The notes: a model not told the origin generated them from the sequence alone. 36,556 bases of DNA from Blautia sp. (GCA_022769545.1 JALEJS010000020.1:1-36556), one strand, 5' to 3'. Positions 8,132 through 17,013 are shown, counted from the first letter of the stretch. Numbers and translations: made by a program.

Positions 8132-8527
8132 ATGAAAGTTACAGACGAAGAGAGTCTGTGGGATGCTGTTGTGCAATTCCAGAATCAACCATTTTATACT
8201 ATTTCCGGACTTCTATTCCACTATCAGCTGAAACGGGGAAAACACGGGGAATATACCCGTGAGCTTCTGATTGACCGGAGCAGCAGCAAACCGCTGGTAT
8301 GGAGTTCGTTTCTGCTGGCATACAGACAGGCTCTTATGCATCGCGGGGAAGTGATTTGCAGGCCGAAAGAACTATGCGACTGTCGGGGGATATCCTATTC
8401 CTTTTCCATACTATGGCGTCTGGGCCTGATAAAGGTTCCCCCGCAGACGGAAGAAAAACTGCGGGGACATTCCCTCACTTGTCTGGAACCAGACCTCGGC
8501 AGCAGGTGTGGCGTACATGGCAGATGA
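8132..8527 (+). CDS. Conserved-looking small protein of unknown function
   Basis: The product is 131 aa from ATG 8132, or 143 aa from the in-frame ATG 8096; neither has a strong ribosome site. The N-terminal two thirds has the look of a real soluble domain (ESLWDAVVQFQNQPFYTISG, then RGISYSFSILWRLGLIKVP). It recalls small Lachnospiraceae proteins with a pattern of strands, a W-S-S helix and a G-x-S-Y segment, but I cannot name the family. The tail after residue ~112 (GHSLTCLEPDLGSRCGVHGR) is compositionally odd and may follow a frameshift. The protein lacks signal or membrane segments. Confidence 0.55.
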   Translation: MKVTDEESLWDAVVQFQNQPFYTISGLLFHYQLKRGKHGEYTRELLIDRSSSKPLVWSSFLLAYRQALMHRGEVICRPKELCDCRGISYSFSILWRLGLIKVPPQTEEKLRGHSLTCLEPDLGSRCGVHGR

Positions 8528-8569
8528 ATTTCATGAAGATATAAGAAATCGTGATGAGAGTGTATGAGA

Positions 8570-8655
8570 AAGCGTGGAAGTCTATGGGCTATGACCATAG
8601 ACAACACGCTTATAAAAATGGCAGCGATTTTGTAGCTTACATGGAATCGCTGCCA
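8570..8655 (+). other. Two tandem strong hairpins upstream of pyrE
   Basis: Hairpin 1 (8570-8611) pairs AAGCGTG with CACGCTT and, inside a small internal loop, GTCTATGG with CCATAGAC around a 7-nt loop. Hairpin 2 (8619-8655) pairs TGGCAGCGATT with AATCGCTGCCA and contains an inner TGTA/TACA pair. Neither is followed by a T-run. A 38-codon frame (ATG 8554 to stop 8668-8670) spans both but has no ribosome site. The 290-bp gap 8528-8817 otherwise holds only the pyrE promoter. Confidence 0.6.
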
Positions 8656-8727
8656 CAGGGGGAGGTCTGAAAAATTCTTTGCATGCCTGAACTGTTACAC
8701 AAAATCCCCCCTTAACCGGAAAAAGAA

Positions 8728-8756
8728 TTGTTATTTTGGAACGGGTATGTTAAAAT
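8728..8756 (+). promoter_or_regulatory. Sigma-A-type promoter of pyrE
   Basis: TTGTTA (8728-8733) and TAAAAT (8751-8756) are separated by 17 bp, about 60 bp before the pyrE start. No PyrR-type attenuator hairpin is obvious between promoter and gene. Confidence 0.65.
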
Positions 8757-8817
8757 GAGACAGTAACTCTCACAGAAAGGTGAAAAATCCTTGAAATAAA
8801 AGGAGGATATTAGAAAG

Positions 8818-9495
8818 ATGGAAGCATATAAGCAGGAATTCATTGAGTTTATGGTGGACAGCCAGGTGCTGAAATTCGGAGAATTTACATTGAAGAGCGG
8901 TCGGAAATCTCCCTTTTTTATGAACGCGGGAGCATATGTGACCGGAACACAGCTTCGCAAGCTGGGGGAATATTATGCAAAGGCAATCCATGATAACTAC
9001 GGCCTGGATTTTGATGTGCTTTTTGGACCGGCATATAAAGGAATCCCGTTAAGCGTTGCTACAACCATGGCAATCAGTGAACTTTACGGAAAGGACATTC
9101 GTTACTGCTCCAACCGCAAGGAAGTGAAGGATCACGGTGACACAGGCATTCTTCTGGGAAGCAAGCTGAAGGATGGTGACCGTGTGGTAATCATCGAGGA
9201 TGTCACGACATCCGGCAAATCCATTGAGGAGACGTTCCCGATTCTGAAAGAACAGGCGGATGTGGAGATTAAGGGTCTGATGGTTTCTCTGAACCGCATG
9301 GAAGTTGGAAAGGGCGGAGAAAAGAGTGCGCTGGATGAAATCCGTGAGCTTTATGGATTTGAGGCAAATGCCATTGTCACGATGGAGGAAGTCGTAGAGC
9401 ATCTCTATAATAAGGAATACAAGGGAACCGTTGTGATCGACGACACTCTGAAAGCTGCAATTGATGCATATTATGAGCAGTATGGCGTAAAATAG
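8818..9495 (+). CDS. pyrE: Orotate phosphoribosyltransferase
   Basis: The product is 225 aa and forms orotidine 5'-monophosphate from orotate and PRPP in de novo pyrimidine synthesis. The N-terminal FGEFTLKSGRKSPFFMNAGAY is the orotate-site segment typical of the family. FGPAYKGIPLS follows near residues 71-81, and the PRPP-binding loop VVIIEDVTTSGKSIEE is at about 122-137. A strong AGGAGG-type ribosome site and a dedicated promoter precede it. The other pyr genes are not adjacent, so it stands as a solitary pyrimidine gene followed by small membrane-protein genes. Confidence 0.97.
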   Translation: MEAYKQEFIEFMVDSQVLKFGEFTLKSGRKSPFFMNAGAYVTGTQLRKLGEYYAKAIHDNYGLDFDVLFGPAYKGIPLSVATTMAISELYGKDIRYCSNRKEVKDHGDTGILLGSKLKDGDRVVIIEDVTTSGKSIEETFPILKEQADVEIKGLMVSLNRMEVGKGGEKSALDEIRELYGFEANAIVTMEEVVEHLYNKEYKGTVVIDDTLKAAIDAYYEQYGVK

Positions 9496-9518
9496 ATTTT
9501 ACAGGAGGTTGTTTTGGC

Positions 9519-9671
9519 ATGAATGAAAAAATCTATAAAACGATAGCGTCTACCGGTGCCGGCAGCCTGGTACTTGGAATTGTGATTCTGGTGACCGGAA
9601 TCGTGTCCGGAATCCTGATGATTGTGAATGGAGCAGTCCTTCTCAATCGCAAGAAGGATATCCTGTTATAG
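9519..9671 (+). CDS. 50-aa single-helix membrane protein
   Basis: A short gene follows pyrE by 23 nt, with AGGAGG at 9503-9508 and 10 nt to the ATG. The protein starts MNEKIYKTIASTG and then has a glycine-containing hydrophobic segment of ~30 residues (SLVLGIVILVTGIVSGILMI), possibly one long or two short helices. It ends with a positively charged NRKKDILL tail, placing that end in the cytoplasm. The function is unknown. The ribosome site, hydrophobic design and position after pyrE argue that it is real despite its length. Confidence 0.72.
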   Translation: MNEKIYKTIASTGAGSLVLGIVILVTGIVSGILMIVNGAVLLNRKKDILL

Positions 9672-9722
9672 AAGCGATTGCGGGAGCACGAAGTGCGGAG
9701 CAGTCGACTTTTATGCCTGGAG

Positions 9723-9746
9723 ATGTCTGCGGCGGCAGACGTTTTT
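9723..9746 (+). terminator. Probable intrinsic terminator after pyrE and the 50-aa gene
   Basis: GTCTGC and GCAGAC pair around a GGCG loop, with a possible T-G and A-T extension, followed by GTTTTT. The stem is short and the T-run only five bases, so efficiency is uncertain. Confidence 0.5.
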
Positions 9747-9791
9747 GCTTGGGTTGAAGAAGATCTGACAGAGATGGATTAGGGGAGAAGA

Positions 9792-10265
9792 TTGAGAGAC
9801 GAAACCAAACAGGCGATCCGGCGGGGCGGAAGTGTTCTGTTCCTTTTGTATGTTCTTCTTCTGGTATATTTTCTGTTCTTTTCCGAGAGCTATGGAAGAG
9901 TTGCACAGGCAGAAAGAGCGTATCGATATAATCTGATGCCTTTTGTGGAAATACGCAGATTCTGGATGTACCGGGAGCAGCTGGGAGTCTTTGCCGTGAT
10001 CTCAAATATTTTCGGCAATGTAGTGGGTTTTGTGCCCTTTGGCTACATATTGCCCGTCATTACCAGCCATCTGCGCAGTGGCTTTCTGATCATATGGTCC
10101 GGTTTTGCGCTTAGCCTTCTGGTGGAAGTCATTCAGCTTGTGACCAGGGTCGGCTGCTTTGATGTGGATGATCTGATCCTGAATACACTGGGTGCTGCGA
10201 TTGGCTATTTTGCATTTGTGATATGCAATACATTGAGGAGAAAATTCTATGGCAAAAAGATATAG
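9792..10265 (+). CDS. VanZ-like family membrane protein
   Basis: The product is 157 aa. It is read from TTG 9792 with AGGGGAG a few bases upstream; no ATG near the start gives a full-length protein. Four hydrophobic helices are visible: ~13-32, ~66-88 (containing SNIFGNVVGFVPFGYILP), ~93-113, and ~128-147. NIFGNVVGFVPFG and the late DVDDLILNTLGAAIGY are hallmarks of the VanZ/phosphotransbutyrylase-like family. VanZ gives low-level teicoplanin resistance in enterococci, but most family members in Clostridia have no known role. The 3' end overlaps the next gene by 17 nt, so translation is probably coupled. Confidence 0.88.
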   Translation: MRDETKQAIRRGGSVLFLLYVLLLVYFLFFSESYGRVAQAERAYRYNLMPFVEIRRFWMYREQLGVFAVISNIFGNVVGFVPFGYILPVITSHLRSGFLIIWSGFALSLLVEVIQLVTRVGCFDVDDLILNTLGAAIGYFAFVICNTLRRKFYGKKI

Positions 10266-10563
10266 ATATGCATTTGCTAAGAAAAAAGAAGCGAAAAAAG
10301 GGAAGCTATCAGCGGGACTGGCTGTGGCTTCCTTTCTCCTGTTTTTAGCGGCTGTTTTAACGGCCAGTTATCTGAATGGAAAAATGGGATTTATTCCGGG
10401 AGGAATCAGTCTGTTTGCGGCACTGCTGTCTGTGTACGGCTTTATCATGGGAATGATCAGCTTTTCCGAGCCGGATAAAAAGCATGGAGCCGGCTTTATC
10501 GGATCGATTCTGAACGGGGTGATCATGGTTGGCTGGATCGGACTGTTTCTGGCCGGAATGTAG
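10249..10563 (+). CDS. Small two- to three-helix membrane protein, DUF6142-like
   Basis: The product is 104 aa. A strongly basic N terminus (KRYRYAFAKKKEAKKGK) is followed by three hydrophobic segments (~22-40, ~47-66, ~80-103), with a SEPDKKHG loop before the last. I associate the pattern with an uncharacterised Clostridia family (DUF6142), but the name is from memory of similar proteins. The start overlaps the VanZ-like gene by 17 nt. The function is unknown. Confidence 0.72.
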   Translation: MAKRYRYAFAKKKEAKKGKLSAGLAVASFLLFLAAVLTASYLNGKMGFIPGGISLFAALLSVYGFIMGMISFSEPDKKHGAGFIGSILNGVIMVGWIGLFLAGM

Positions 10564-10584
10564 AGCAAAATGAAGGAGATGAAC

Positions 10585-12624
10585 GTGAAATTGGATGAAT
10601 TATTGTTGGAACGGTTTATGCTTGCGAAGGAACGGGTTCTTGAGATTTTGACTGAACACACCGTGCGGCAGCCTTTTGAGGATTATTTTTATCGAACAGC
10701 CAGCTTCCTGGCGGATACGGTGACAGTCATGGAGCAGGAGGTGCAGGAACGGACACTGGGAGAACTGCAGGAACAGAACCGGAAGCTGTATCAGGATATC
10801 CGGCCGGAAAATTATGATACCTGTTACGGAAATCCCGACTATGCCCGGAAAACACTGGGCGAATACGGGCCGGCATTTTCCTTCCTTTACGCGGAGCTTC
10901 GGGGGGCGATCGTGTTCGCCTATGAAAAGCGCCTTTGGGATATGACGGTTCTTCTGGAACTGTTTCTCGAAGTATATGCCTCTTTTAATCAGGAAGAAAT
11001 TCCGTCGGAAAAGGAGACAGAAGGTATCCTGAAGTCTTATGTGAACGATTACTGTCAGGATATGGTGGAAAGACGCATCCGGGAGGGGATTGATCCGGCG
11101 CTGGATTTTGCTTCCGGAATTGTTAGGAACAGTGATCTGACAGACCTCAGGTATCTGTATTATTATGGCGAGTATGTTTCGGACAACGAAATCGGCGTGG
11201 CAGAGTTTCTGAATTCCCTTTCCCAGGAGGAAATCGATGCCATGGCCTTTACCTATACGGAGGGCTATCGCATCGGATTTATCACCGGAAGAAAGGATAT
11301 CCGCAAGAAAAAGACGGTGAATATCCGATACAATCTTGGCTTTGAGCGGATGGTCCGGGCGGCGGTTCTGCAGTTTGAGAAAATGGGATTAAAGCCGGTG
11401 ATCTATCGCCATGCCGCGCATGTGGTAAATAAGAAGAATCAGATGCGAATCGGCTATACCGGAGGGATTTTGAACCCACAGTATGATTATGATCACAGAC
11501 AGGACAGCGCACTGTTCCTGGATACGGATTTTATGAAGCGGAAACTGCGGGCTATGCAGACCTCCTATGAAAAGTACCGGGATCTGGCGGGTGTGCACGG
11601 CGGTCCTGCATGTATTGAGACATTCGGAGAAAACCCGTTCTCGCCGGTGGGAAAGGATACTGCCTGGTCGTTTGGCGAAGCACAGCAGAAGCTGCAGACG
11701 CAGATGGACAATGAGTCCGGACAGATCGTGAACCGCTATATCCGGGGAGATGAGAGAAGCTTTACCATCATTGCCTATCCGGTTCCGGAGATCGGCGGAA
11801 ATTATCCGGAGATTTTCCGTGAGATCGTTAGGATCAATACGCTGGATTATGAGAAATATCAGAAGATCCAGCAGACGATCATTGACACACTGGATACCTG
11901 CGAGTGGGTGGAAATCAGGGGAAAGGATGAGAACGAGACAGATCTTCTGATCCATCTGCACACGCTGGAAAACCCGGAGCGCCAGACCAATTTTGAGAAT
12001 TGTGTGGCGGATGTGAACATCCCGGTGGGAGAGGTGTTTACGTCTCCTGTGCTGGCTGGAACCGGCGGAATTCTCCATGTGAAAAAAGTGTACCTGAACG
12101 GACTTCAGTTCCGCGATCTTAAGCTGACCTTTGACTGCGGGCAGGTGATTGATTATTCCTGCAGCAATTTTGAGGATGAGGAACAGAACCGGAAATACAT
12201 TGAGGATAACATCCTGTTTCATCACAATAAAATTGCCATGGGAGAATTTGCCATCGGGACGAACACCACGGCATATGTGGCGGCACAGAAATATGACATT
12301 GCAGACAGACTGCCGATTCTGATCGCAGAGAAGATGGGGCCTCACTTTGCACTGGGAGATACATGCTACAGCTGGGCAGAGGACACGCCGGTATATAATC
12401 CGGACGGAAAGGAGATCATTGCCAGGGACAACGAGATCTCTGAGCTTCGGAAGGAAGATCTGAAGCTGGCATATTACGGATGTCATACCGATGTGACCAT
12501 TCCCTATGATGAGCTGGATTCGATTGCAGTGATTGACGATGACGGAGAAAGTACCTATATTATCCGCGACGGCAGATTTGTGCTTCCGGGAACGGAGGCT
12601 TTGAACGAGCCGTTTGAGAAATAA
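10585..12624 (+). CDS. M29-type metallo-aminopeptidase with long N-terminal extension
   Basis: The product is 679 aa from GTG 10585 (AAGGAG 6 nt upstream); ATG 10570 or 10579 would add five or two residues. The C-terminal ~440 residues follow the thermophilic-aminopeptidase (M29, AmpS/AmpT-like) plan. GFERMVRAAVLQFEKMG corresponds to the family's first helix. IPVGEVFTSP (~483) and GEFAIGTN (~552) carry the metal-binding glutamates. MGPHFALGD (~585) and YGCHTDVTIPYD (~630) carry later ligands. The family removes N-terminal residues from peptides in the cytoplasm using two divalent metals. The first ~230 residues are helical, not part of a typical ~410-residue M29 enzyme, and not recognised. 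No signal peptide is seen. Confidence 0.83.
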   Translation: MKLDELLLERFMLAKERVLEILTEHTVRQPFEDYFYRTASFLADTVTVMEQEVQERTLGELQEQNRKLYQDIRPENYDTCYGNPDYARKTLGEYGPAFSFLYAELRGAIVFAYEKRLWDMTVLLELFLEVYASFNQEEIPSEKETEGILKSYVNDYCQDMVERRIREGIDPALDFASGIVRNSDLTDLRYLYYYGEYVSDNEIGVAEFLNSLSQEEIDAMAFTYTEGYRIGFITGRKDIRKKKTVNIRYNLGFERMVRAAVLQFEKMGLKPVIYRHAAHVVNKKNQMRIGYTGGILNPQYDYDHRQDSALFLDTDFMKRKLRAMQTSYEKYRDLAGVHGGPACIETFGENPFSPVGKDTAWSFGEAQQKLQTQMDNESGQIVNRYIRGDERSFTIIAYPVPEIGGNYPEIFREIVRINTLDYEKYQKIQQTIIDTLDTCEWVEIRGKDENETDLLIHLHTLENPERQTNFENCVADVNIPVGEVFTSPVLAGTGGILHVKKVYLNGLQFRDLKLTFDCGQVIDYSCSNFEDEEQNRKYIEDNILFHHNKIAMGEFAIGTNTTAYVAAQKYDIADRLPILIAEKMGPHFALGDTCYSWAEDTPVYNPDGKEIIARDNEISELRKEDLKLAYYGCHTDVTIPYDELDSIAVIDDDGESTYIIRDGRFVLPGTEALNEPFEK

Positions 12625-12645
12625 CAGACTTTTTTCCTGATTTTA

Positions 12646-12674
12646 TTGACAGAAAAATGGAATCTTAGTAGAAT
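12646..12674 (+). promoter_or_regulatory. Sigma-A promoter of the purine cluster
   Basis: A perfect TTGACA (12646-12651) and a TAGAAT (12669-12674) are 17 bp apart, about 70 bp before purE. The leader has only a small CTTCCG/CGGAGG hairpin and is too short for a purine riboswitch. Confidence 0.75.
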
Positions 12675-12742
12675 CTCGATTATAAGAAGTACTTCCGTGC
12701 CTGAATGATGCGGAGGAAACGGTATAAAAAAGGAGAACAGTT

Positions 12743-13243
12743 ATGGCAAAAGTTGGAATTGTAATGGGCAGTGATTCAGATATGCCGGTGATGAGCAAGG
12801 CGGCAGACATTCTGGACAAGCTGGGAATCGATTATGAAATGAAGATTATTTCCGCACACAGAGAACCGGATGTGTTCTTTGAATATGCGAAAACCGCAGA
12901 GGAAAAAGGATTTAAGGTAATTATTGCAGGAGCAGGTAAGGCAGCGCATCTGCCGGGTATGTGTGCTGCGATTTTCCCCATGCCGGTGATCGGAATTCCC
13001 ATGCATACCACTTCCCTTGGAGGACGCGATTCTCTGTACTCCATCGTGCAGATGCCGAGCGGCATTCCGGTAGCCACTGTTGCCATCAATGGCGGGGCAA
13101 ACGCAGGACTTCTGGCAGCGAAAATTCTGGCGACCTCTGATGAGGAGCTGCTGGGCAGACTGAAAGCATACAGCCGCGAGCTGAAAGAGCAGGTTGAGGC
13201 CAAGGATGCCAGACTGCAGGAAGTTGGATATAAAAATTACTGA
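12743..13243 (+). CDS. purE: N5-carboxyaminoimidazole ribonucleotide mutase
   Basis: The product is 166 aa, the standard length of PurE, which rearranges N5-CAIR to CAIR in purine synthesis (class I). GSDSDMPVM near residues 9-17, SAHREPD near 37, and [11 protein letters not shown] are the nucleotide- and carboxylate-binding segments of the family. It is the first gene after a near-consensus promoter and begins a + strand run with purM, purN and purD. purK, purC and purF are not in the window. Confidence 0.97.
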   Translation: MAKVGIVMGSDSDMPVMSKAADILDKLGIDYEMKIISAHREPDVFFEYAKTAEEKGFKVIIAGAGKAAHLPGMCAAIFPMPVIGIPMHTTSLGGRDSLYSIVQMPSGIPVATVAINGGANAGLLAAKILATSDEELLGRLKAYSRELKEQVEAKDARLQEVGYKNY

Positions 13244-13274
13244 TTACAGACTCACAGGACGAAGGAGAGAAAAA

Positions 13275-14300
13275 ATGGATTACAAGAAGGCGGGCGTAGA
13301 TATTGAAGCGGGATACAGATCCGTGGAGCTGATGAAGGAACATGTAAAACGGACGATGCGGGAAGAGGTTCTGGGCGGACTCGGAGGATTTTCCGGAGCA
13401 TTTTCTCTGGCAAAGATCCGGGAGATGGAGGAGCCGGTGCTTCTGTCCGGTACCGACGGATGCGGAACGAAGGTGAAGCTGGCGTTTATCATGGACAAGC
13501 ATGATACCATCGGAATCGATGCCGTGGCGATGTGTGTGAACGACATTGCCTGTGCAGGCGGAGAACCGCTGTTTTTCCTGGACTACATTGCCTGCGGAAA
13601 GAACTATCCGGAAAAGATCGCTTCTATCGTCAGCGGTGTGGCAGAGGGCTGCTGTCAGTCAGATGCAGCACTGATCGGCGGAGAGACTGCAGAGCATCCG
13701 GGACTCATGCCGGAGGATGAGTATGATCTGGCCGGTTTTGCGGTTGGTGTTGTGGATAAAAAGGATATGATCACGGGTGAGGAGCTGAAGGCCGGAGATG
13801 TACTGATCGGTATGGCATCCACAGGCGTTCACAGCAACGGCTTTTCCCTGGTAAGAAAAGTATTCGAGATGACAAAGGAATCCCTGGATACATATTATGA
13901 GGAGCTGGGGACCACACTGGGTGAGGCGCTGATCGCACCTACCAGAATCTATGTAAAAGCACTGAAGAGCATTCGTGGTGCCGGTGTCCGCGTTCATGCA
14001 TGCAGCCATATCACAGGCGGTGGATTTTATGAAAATGTTCCCCGTATGTTAAAAGAAGGAACACATGCAGTGATTGAGAAGGACAGCTATCCGGTGCTTC
14101 CGATTTTCCGCCTTTTGGCAGAAAAAGGAAACATTGAGGAAAAGATGATGTACAATACCTACAATATGGGTCTCGGAATGATTGTGGCAGTGGATCCCGC
14201 AGATGTGGAAAAGACGATGGAAGCAATCCGCGCTGCAGGGGATACTCCTTATGTGGTAGGCCGTATTGAGGCCGGAGAAAAGGGAGTGACCTTATGCTGA
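13275..14300 (+). CDS. purM: Phosphoribosylformylglycinamidine cyclo-ligase (AIR synthetase)
   Basis: The product is 341 aa from ATG 13275 (GAAGGAGAG upstream); a longer in-frame start at 13194 would run back into purE. PurM closes the imidazole ring of AIR, using ATP and [16 protein letters not shown], the [13 protein letters not shown] loop (~57-70), [26 protein letters not shown] and [13 protein letters not shown] are all family hallmarks. It starts 31 nt after purE and its last 7 nt overlap purN, so the genes are translationally coupled. Confidence 0.97.
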   Translation: MDYKKAGVDIEAGYRSVELMKEHVKRTMREEVLGGLGGFSGAFSLAKIREMEEPVLLSGTDGCGTKVKLAFIMDKHDTIGIDAVAMCVNDIACAGGEPLFFLDYIACGKNYPEKIASIVSGVAEGCCQSDAALIGGETAEHPGLMPEDEYDLAGFAVGVVDKKDMITGEELKAGDVLIGMASTGVHSNGFSLVRKVFEMTKESLDTYYEELGTTLGEALIAPTRIYVKALKSIRGAGVRVHACSHITGGGFYENVPRMLKEGTHAVIEKDSYPVLPIFRLLAEKGNIEEKMMYNTYNMGLGMIVAVDPADVEKTMEAIRAAGDTPYVVGRIEAGEKGVTLC

Positions 14301-14920
14301 ATATCGCAGTCCTGGTGTCCGGCGGGGGAACAAACCTGCAGGCTATCATTGACGGGATCGAAAACGGAACCATCACAAATACGAAAATCCGTGTGGTGAT
14401 CAGCAATAATCCGGGTGCTTATGCACTGGAGAGAGCAAAAAAGCACGGGATTGAAGCGAAATGTGTGTCACCGAAGATGTTTGAGAGCCGGGAGGCCTTT
14501 AACCAGGCGCTTCTGGAAACGCTTAAGGAATATGCCCCGGATCTGATCGTTCTGGCCGGATGTCTGGTGGTCATTCCGAAGGAAATGGTTCAGGCATTTC
14601 CCAATAAGATCATAAACATTCACCCGGCGCTGATTCCTTCTTTTTGCGGAACCGGGTATTACGGTCTGAAGGTGCACGAGGGAGTGCTTGCACGGGGAGT
14701 AAAAGTGACGGGAGCTACGGTGCACTTTGTGGACGAAGGCACGGATACCGGTCCCATCATTCTTCAGAAAGCAGTGGAAGTGAAGCATAACGATACTCCG
14801 CAGATCCTTCAGCGCAGGGTTATGGAGGAAGCAGAATGGGTGATCATGCCCAGAGCCATAGACCTGATCGCAAACGGCAGGGTTCATGTGGAGGGAAAAA
14901 CCGCCTGGGTGGAAGAATAA
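14294..14920 (+). CDS. purN: Phosphoribosylglycinamide formyltransferase
   Basis: The product is 208 aa, the usual PurN length. The enzyme transfers a formyl group from 10-formyl-THF to [17 protein letters not shown] near the N terminus is the ribonucleotide-phosphate loop. [11 protein letters not shown] (~106-116) carries the catalytic N-x-H, and [10 protein letters not shown] (~152-161) the catalytic aspartate. The ATG lies inside the end of purM (7-nt overlap), and purD follows after 14 nt. Confidence 0.97.
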   Translation: MLNIAVLVSGGGTNLQAIIDGIENGTITNTKIRVVISNNPGAYALERAKKHGIEAKCVSPKMFESREAFNQALLETLKEYAPDLIVLAGCLVVIPKEMVQAFPNKIINIHPALIPSFCGTGYYGLKVHEGVLARGVKVTGATVHFVDEGTDTGPIILQKAVEVKHNDTPQILQRRVMEEAEWVIMPRAIDLIANGRVHVEGKTAWVEE

Positions 14921-14934
14921 AGGAGAAAGAAAAG

Positions 14935-16209
14935 ATGAAAATACTGATCGTTGGCAGCGGCGGAAGAGAGCATGCAATTGCCTGGAGTGTTGCGAGAAGC
15001 CCGAAGGCAGAAAAAATTTACTGTGCTCCGGGGAATGCCGGGATTGAAGAAATTGCAGAATGTGTACCTATCAAGGCCATGGAATTTGAAAAACTGGCAG
15101 ATTTTGCACAGCAGGAAAAAATCGATCTGACCATTATCGGCATGGATGATCCGCTGGTGGGAGGTGTTGTGGACGTTTTTGAGGAGCGTGGACTGCGTGT
15201 GTTCGGACCCCGGAAAAATGCCGCCATTCTGGAAGGCTCCAAAGCCTTTTCCAAGGACCTCATGAAGAAATATCACATTCCTACGGCAGCGTATGAAAAC
15301 TTTACGGACCCGGAGGCGGCGCTGGAATATCTGAGAACGCAGGCCAGATTCCCCATCGTTCTGAAGGCAGATGGTCTGGCACTTGGAAAGGGTGTTCTGA
15401 TCTGCGGCACGCTGGAAGAGGCAGAAGACGGTGTGAAGGAGATCATGGAAGACAAAAAATTCGGCAGTGCCGGAAATACCATGGTAATTGAGGAATTCAT
15501 GACCGGGCGCGAGGTGTCGGTGCTTTCCTTTGTGGATGGAAAGACCATTAAGACCATGACCTCTGCGCAGGATCACAAGCGGGCCGGAGACGGAGATACC
15601 GGTCTGAATACCGGAGGAATGGGTACCTTCTCTCCAAGTCCGTTTTATACAGAGGAAATCGACGCATACTGTCAGAAATATATCTATCAGCCAACCGTGG
15701 ATGCCATGGCGGCAGAAGGACGTCCGTTCCAGGGAATCATCTTTTTCGGACTGATGCTCACAGAAGACGGACCGAAGGTTCTGGAATACAATGCCCGTTT
15801 TGGAGATCCGGAGACACAGGTTGTGCTTCCGCGCATGAAAAATGATATTCTTGAAGTGATGGAAGCCTGTGTGGACGGAACACTGGATCAGATCCGGCTG
15901 GAATTCGAACCGGATGCAGCTGTGTGTGTGGTTCTGGCAAGCGACGGCTATCCGGTAAAATATGAAAAGGGAATTCCCATCCAGGGCTTTGAGAACTTTC
16001 AGGGCAGGGAAGGGTATTACTGTTTCCATGCCGGTACAGCCAGAAAGGACGGTCAGATCGTAACAAACGGAGGCCGTGTTCTCGGCATTACCGCAAAAGG
16101 CAAGGATCTGAAGGAAGCCAGAAAAAATGCATACGAGGCGACGAACTGGATCACCTTTGCCAACAAATATATGAGACATGACATCGGCAAGGCCATTGAT
16201 GAGGCCTGA
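14935..16209 (+). CDS. purD: Phosphoribosylamine-glycine ligase
   Basis: The product is 424 aa from ATG 14935 (AAGGAGAAAG upstream); the frame is open further back into purN but that would not be used. PurD joins phosphoribosylamine with glycine using ATP. The start MKILIVGSGGREHAIAWS is diagnostic, the ATP-grasp core follows from ~100 to 290, and RFGDPETQVVLPRM (~288) is the family signature. It is the last recognisable purine gene of this reduced cluster; purH, often placed between purN and purD, is absent here. Confidence 0.97.
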   Translation: MKILIVGSGGREHAIAWSVARSPKAEKIYCAPGNAGIEEIAECVPIKAMEFEKLADFAQQEKIDLTIIGMDDPLVGGVVDVFEERGLRVFGPRKNAAILEGSKAFSKDLMKKYHIPTAAYENFTDPEAALEYLRTQARFPIVLKADGLALGKGVLICGTLEEAEDGVKEIMEDKKFGSAGNTMVIEEFMTGREVSVLSFVDGKTIKTMTSAQDHKRAGDGDTGLNTGGMGTFSPSPFYTEEIDAYCQKYIYQPTVDAMAAEGRPFQGIIFFGLMLTEDGPKVLEYNARFGDPETQVVLPRMKNDILEVMEACVDGTLDQIRLEFEPDAAVCVVLASDGYPVKYEKGIPIQGFENFQGREGYYCFHAGTARKDGQIVTNGGRVLGITAKGKDLKEARKNAYEATNWITFANKYMRHDIGKAIDEA

Positions 16210-16242
16210 TCTGTCCGAAATGCATAAACAGGAGACAAGAAG

Positions 16243-17010
16243 ATGGCAATTACAAAACAGCAGGCAATCAAAGAACTGCAGACCAGGGAAAACTTTTATG
16301 TGGCATATTCACAGTTTACAAAGCTTCCCTATGTGGTCTGCGACGAAGAATCATTTAATGACCAGGTGCGGGTGTTTGCTTCTGAGGAGCAGATTAAGGC
16401 TTACGGGCAGGAGCTTTTAAAGGATAAGATCCTGATTATGGGAATGCGCTACAACCGGGCGGATTATACGAAATTTTACGGCCTTTTGTATTCCCTTGGC
16501 GTGAACAGCGTCGTCTGGACAGACGGGGATGACAGCCTGGAGGTAGAACTGACCGATATTGCAAAGCGTGCGGATATGAGCAAGCTTGAGGAAAGCAAGC
16601 GCCCTCTGTACAATGAGAGCTTTCAGCTTTCTGCAATCTACTTTATGCAGGAGCTGCGAAGACCGCTGAAAAAAGAGGAACGTACCGTCAATCTGCGTGA
16701 GCTGGAGGAGGAGGTTCTGGCCAACCTGAGAAGATCGGAATTTCTTATGGTAATGGATGTGGATCCCAAGGATCCTTCCAAGATGAACCTTCCTTATCTG
16801 AAAAACAAGGAAGAGCAGATTCTCCAGCCTGTATTTTCCGACGTGATCGAGATGGGTAAATTCACACGGGGAAAGAAGCTGCGCATTGCGAAAATTCCAT
16901 TTGTCAAGCTCCCGGAGGTTCTGATGGAGAAGGCGTATGCCTTTACCTTCAATCCGATGGGGGTAAATCTGGTACTCACAAAAGATCAGATGACGCGCAT
17001 TATCGGCTGA
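16243..17010 (+). CDS. SseB-like protein, function unknown
   Basis: The product is 255 aa and soluble, with no signal or membrane segment. It appears to hold two related halves. The N-terminal half has NFYVAYSQFTKLPYVVCD, then FASEEQIKAYGQELL. The C-terminal half (~165-255) has SEFLMVMDVD, ILQPVFSDVIEMGKF and AYAFTFNPMGVNLVLT. This resembles SseB N-terminal-type repeats (strand, 'F-s-d' segment, helix, 'N-P-x-G' ending). SseB-like proteins have no settled function in Firmicutes. It follows purD by 33 nt and may be cotranscribed. It converges with pdaA, with only 3 nt between the stop codons. Confidence 0.62.
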   Translation: MAITKQQAIKELQTRENFYVAYSQFTKLPYVVCDEESFNDQVRVFASEEQIKAYGQELLKDKILIMGMRYNRADYTKFYGLLYSLGVNSVVWTDGDDSLEVELTDIAKRADMSKLEESKRPLYNESFQLSAIYFMQELRRPLKKEERTVNLRELEEEVLANLRRSEFLMVMDVDPKDPSKMNLPYLKNKEEQILQPVFSDVIEMGKFTRGKKLRIAKIPFVKLPEVLMEKAYAFTFNPMGVNLVLTKDQMTRIIG

Positions 17011-17013
17011 TGT

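Noticed and set aside
8554..8670. 38-codon frame (starting MRVYEKAWKSMG) over the two hairpins upstream of pyrE
   Set aside because: There is no ribosome site, and the bases are constrained as near-perfect stems, which fits structure better than coding. Kept only as an alternative explanation.
12675..12742. Purine riboswitch in the purE leader
   Set aside because: The leader is ~68 nt including the ribosome site and lacks the three-way-junction core; only a small CTTCCG/CGGAGG hairpin is present.
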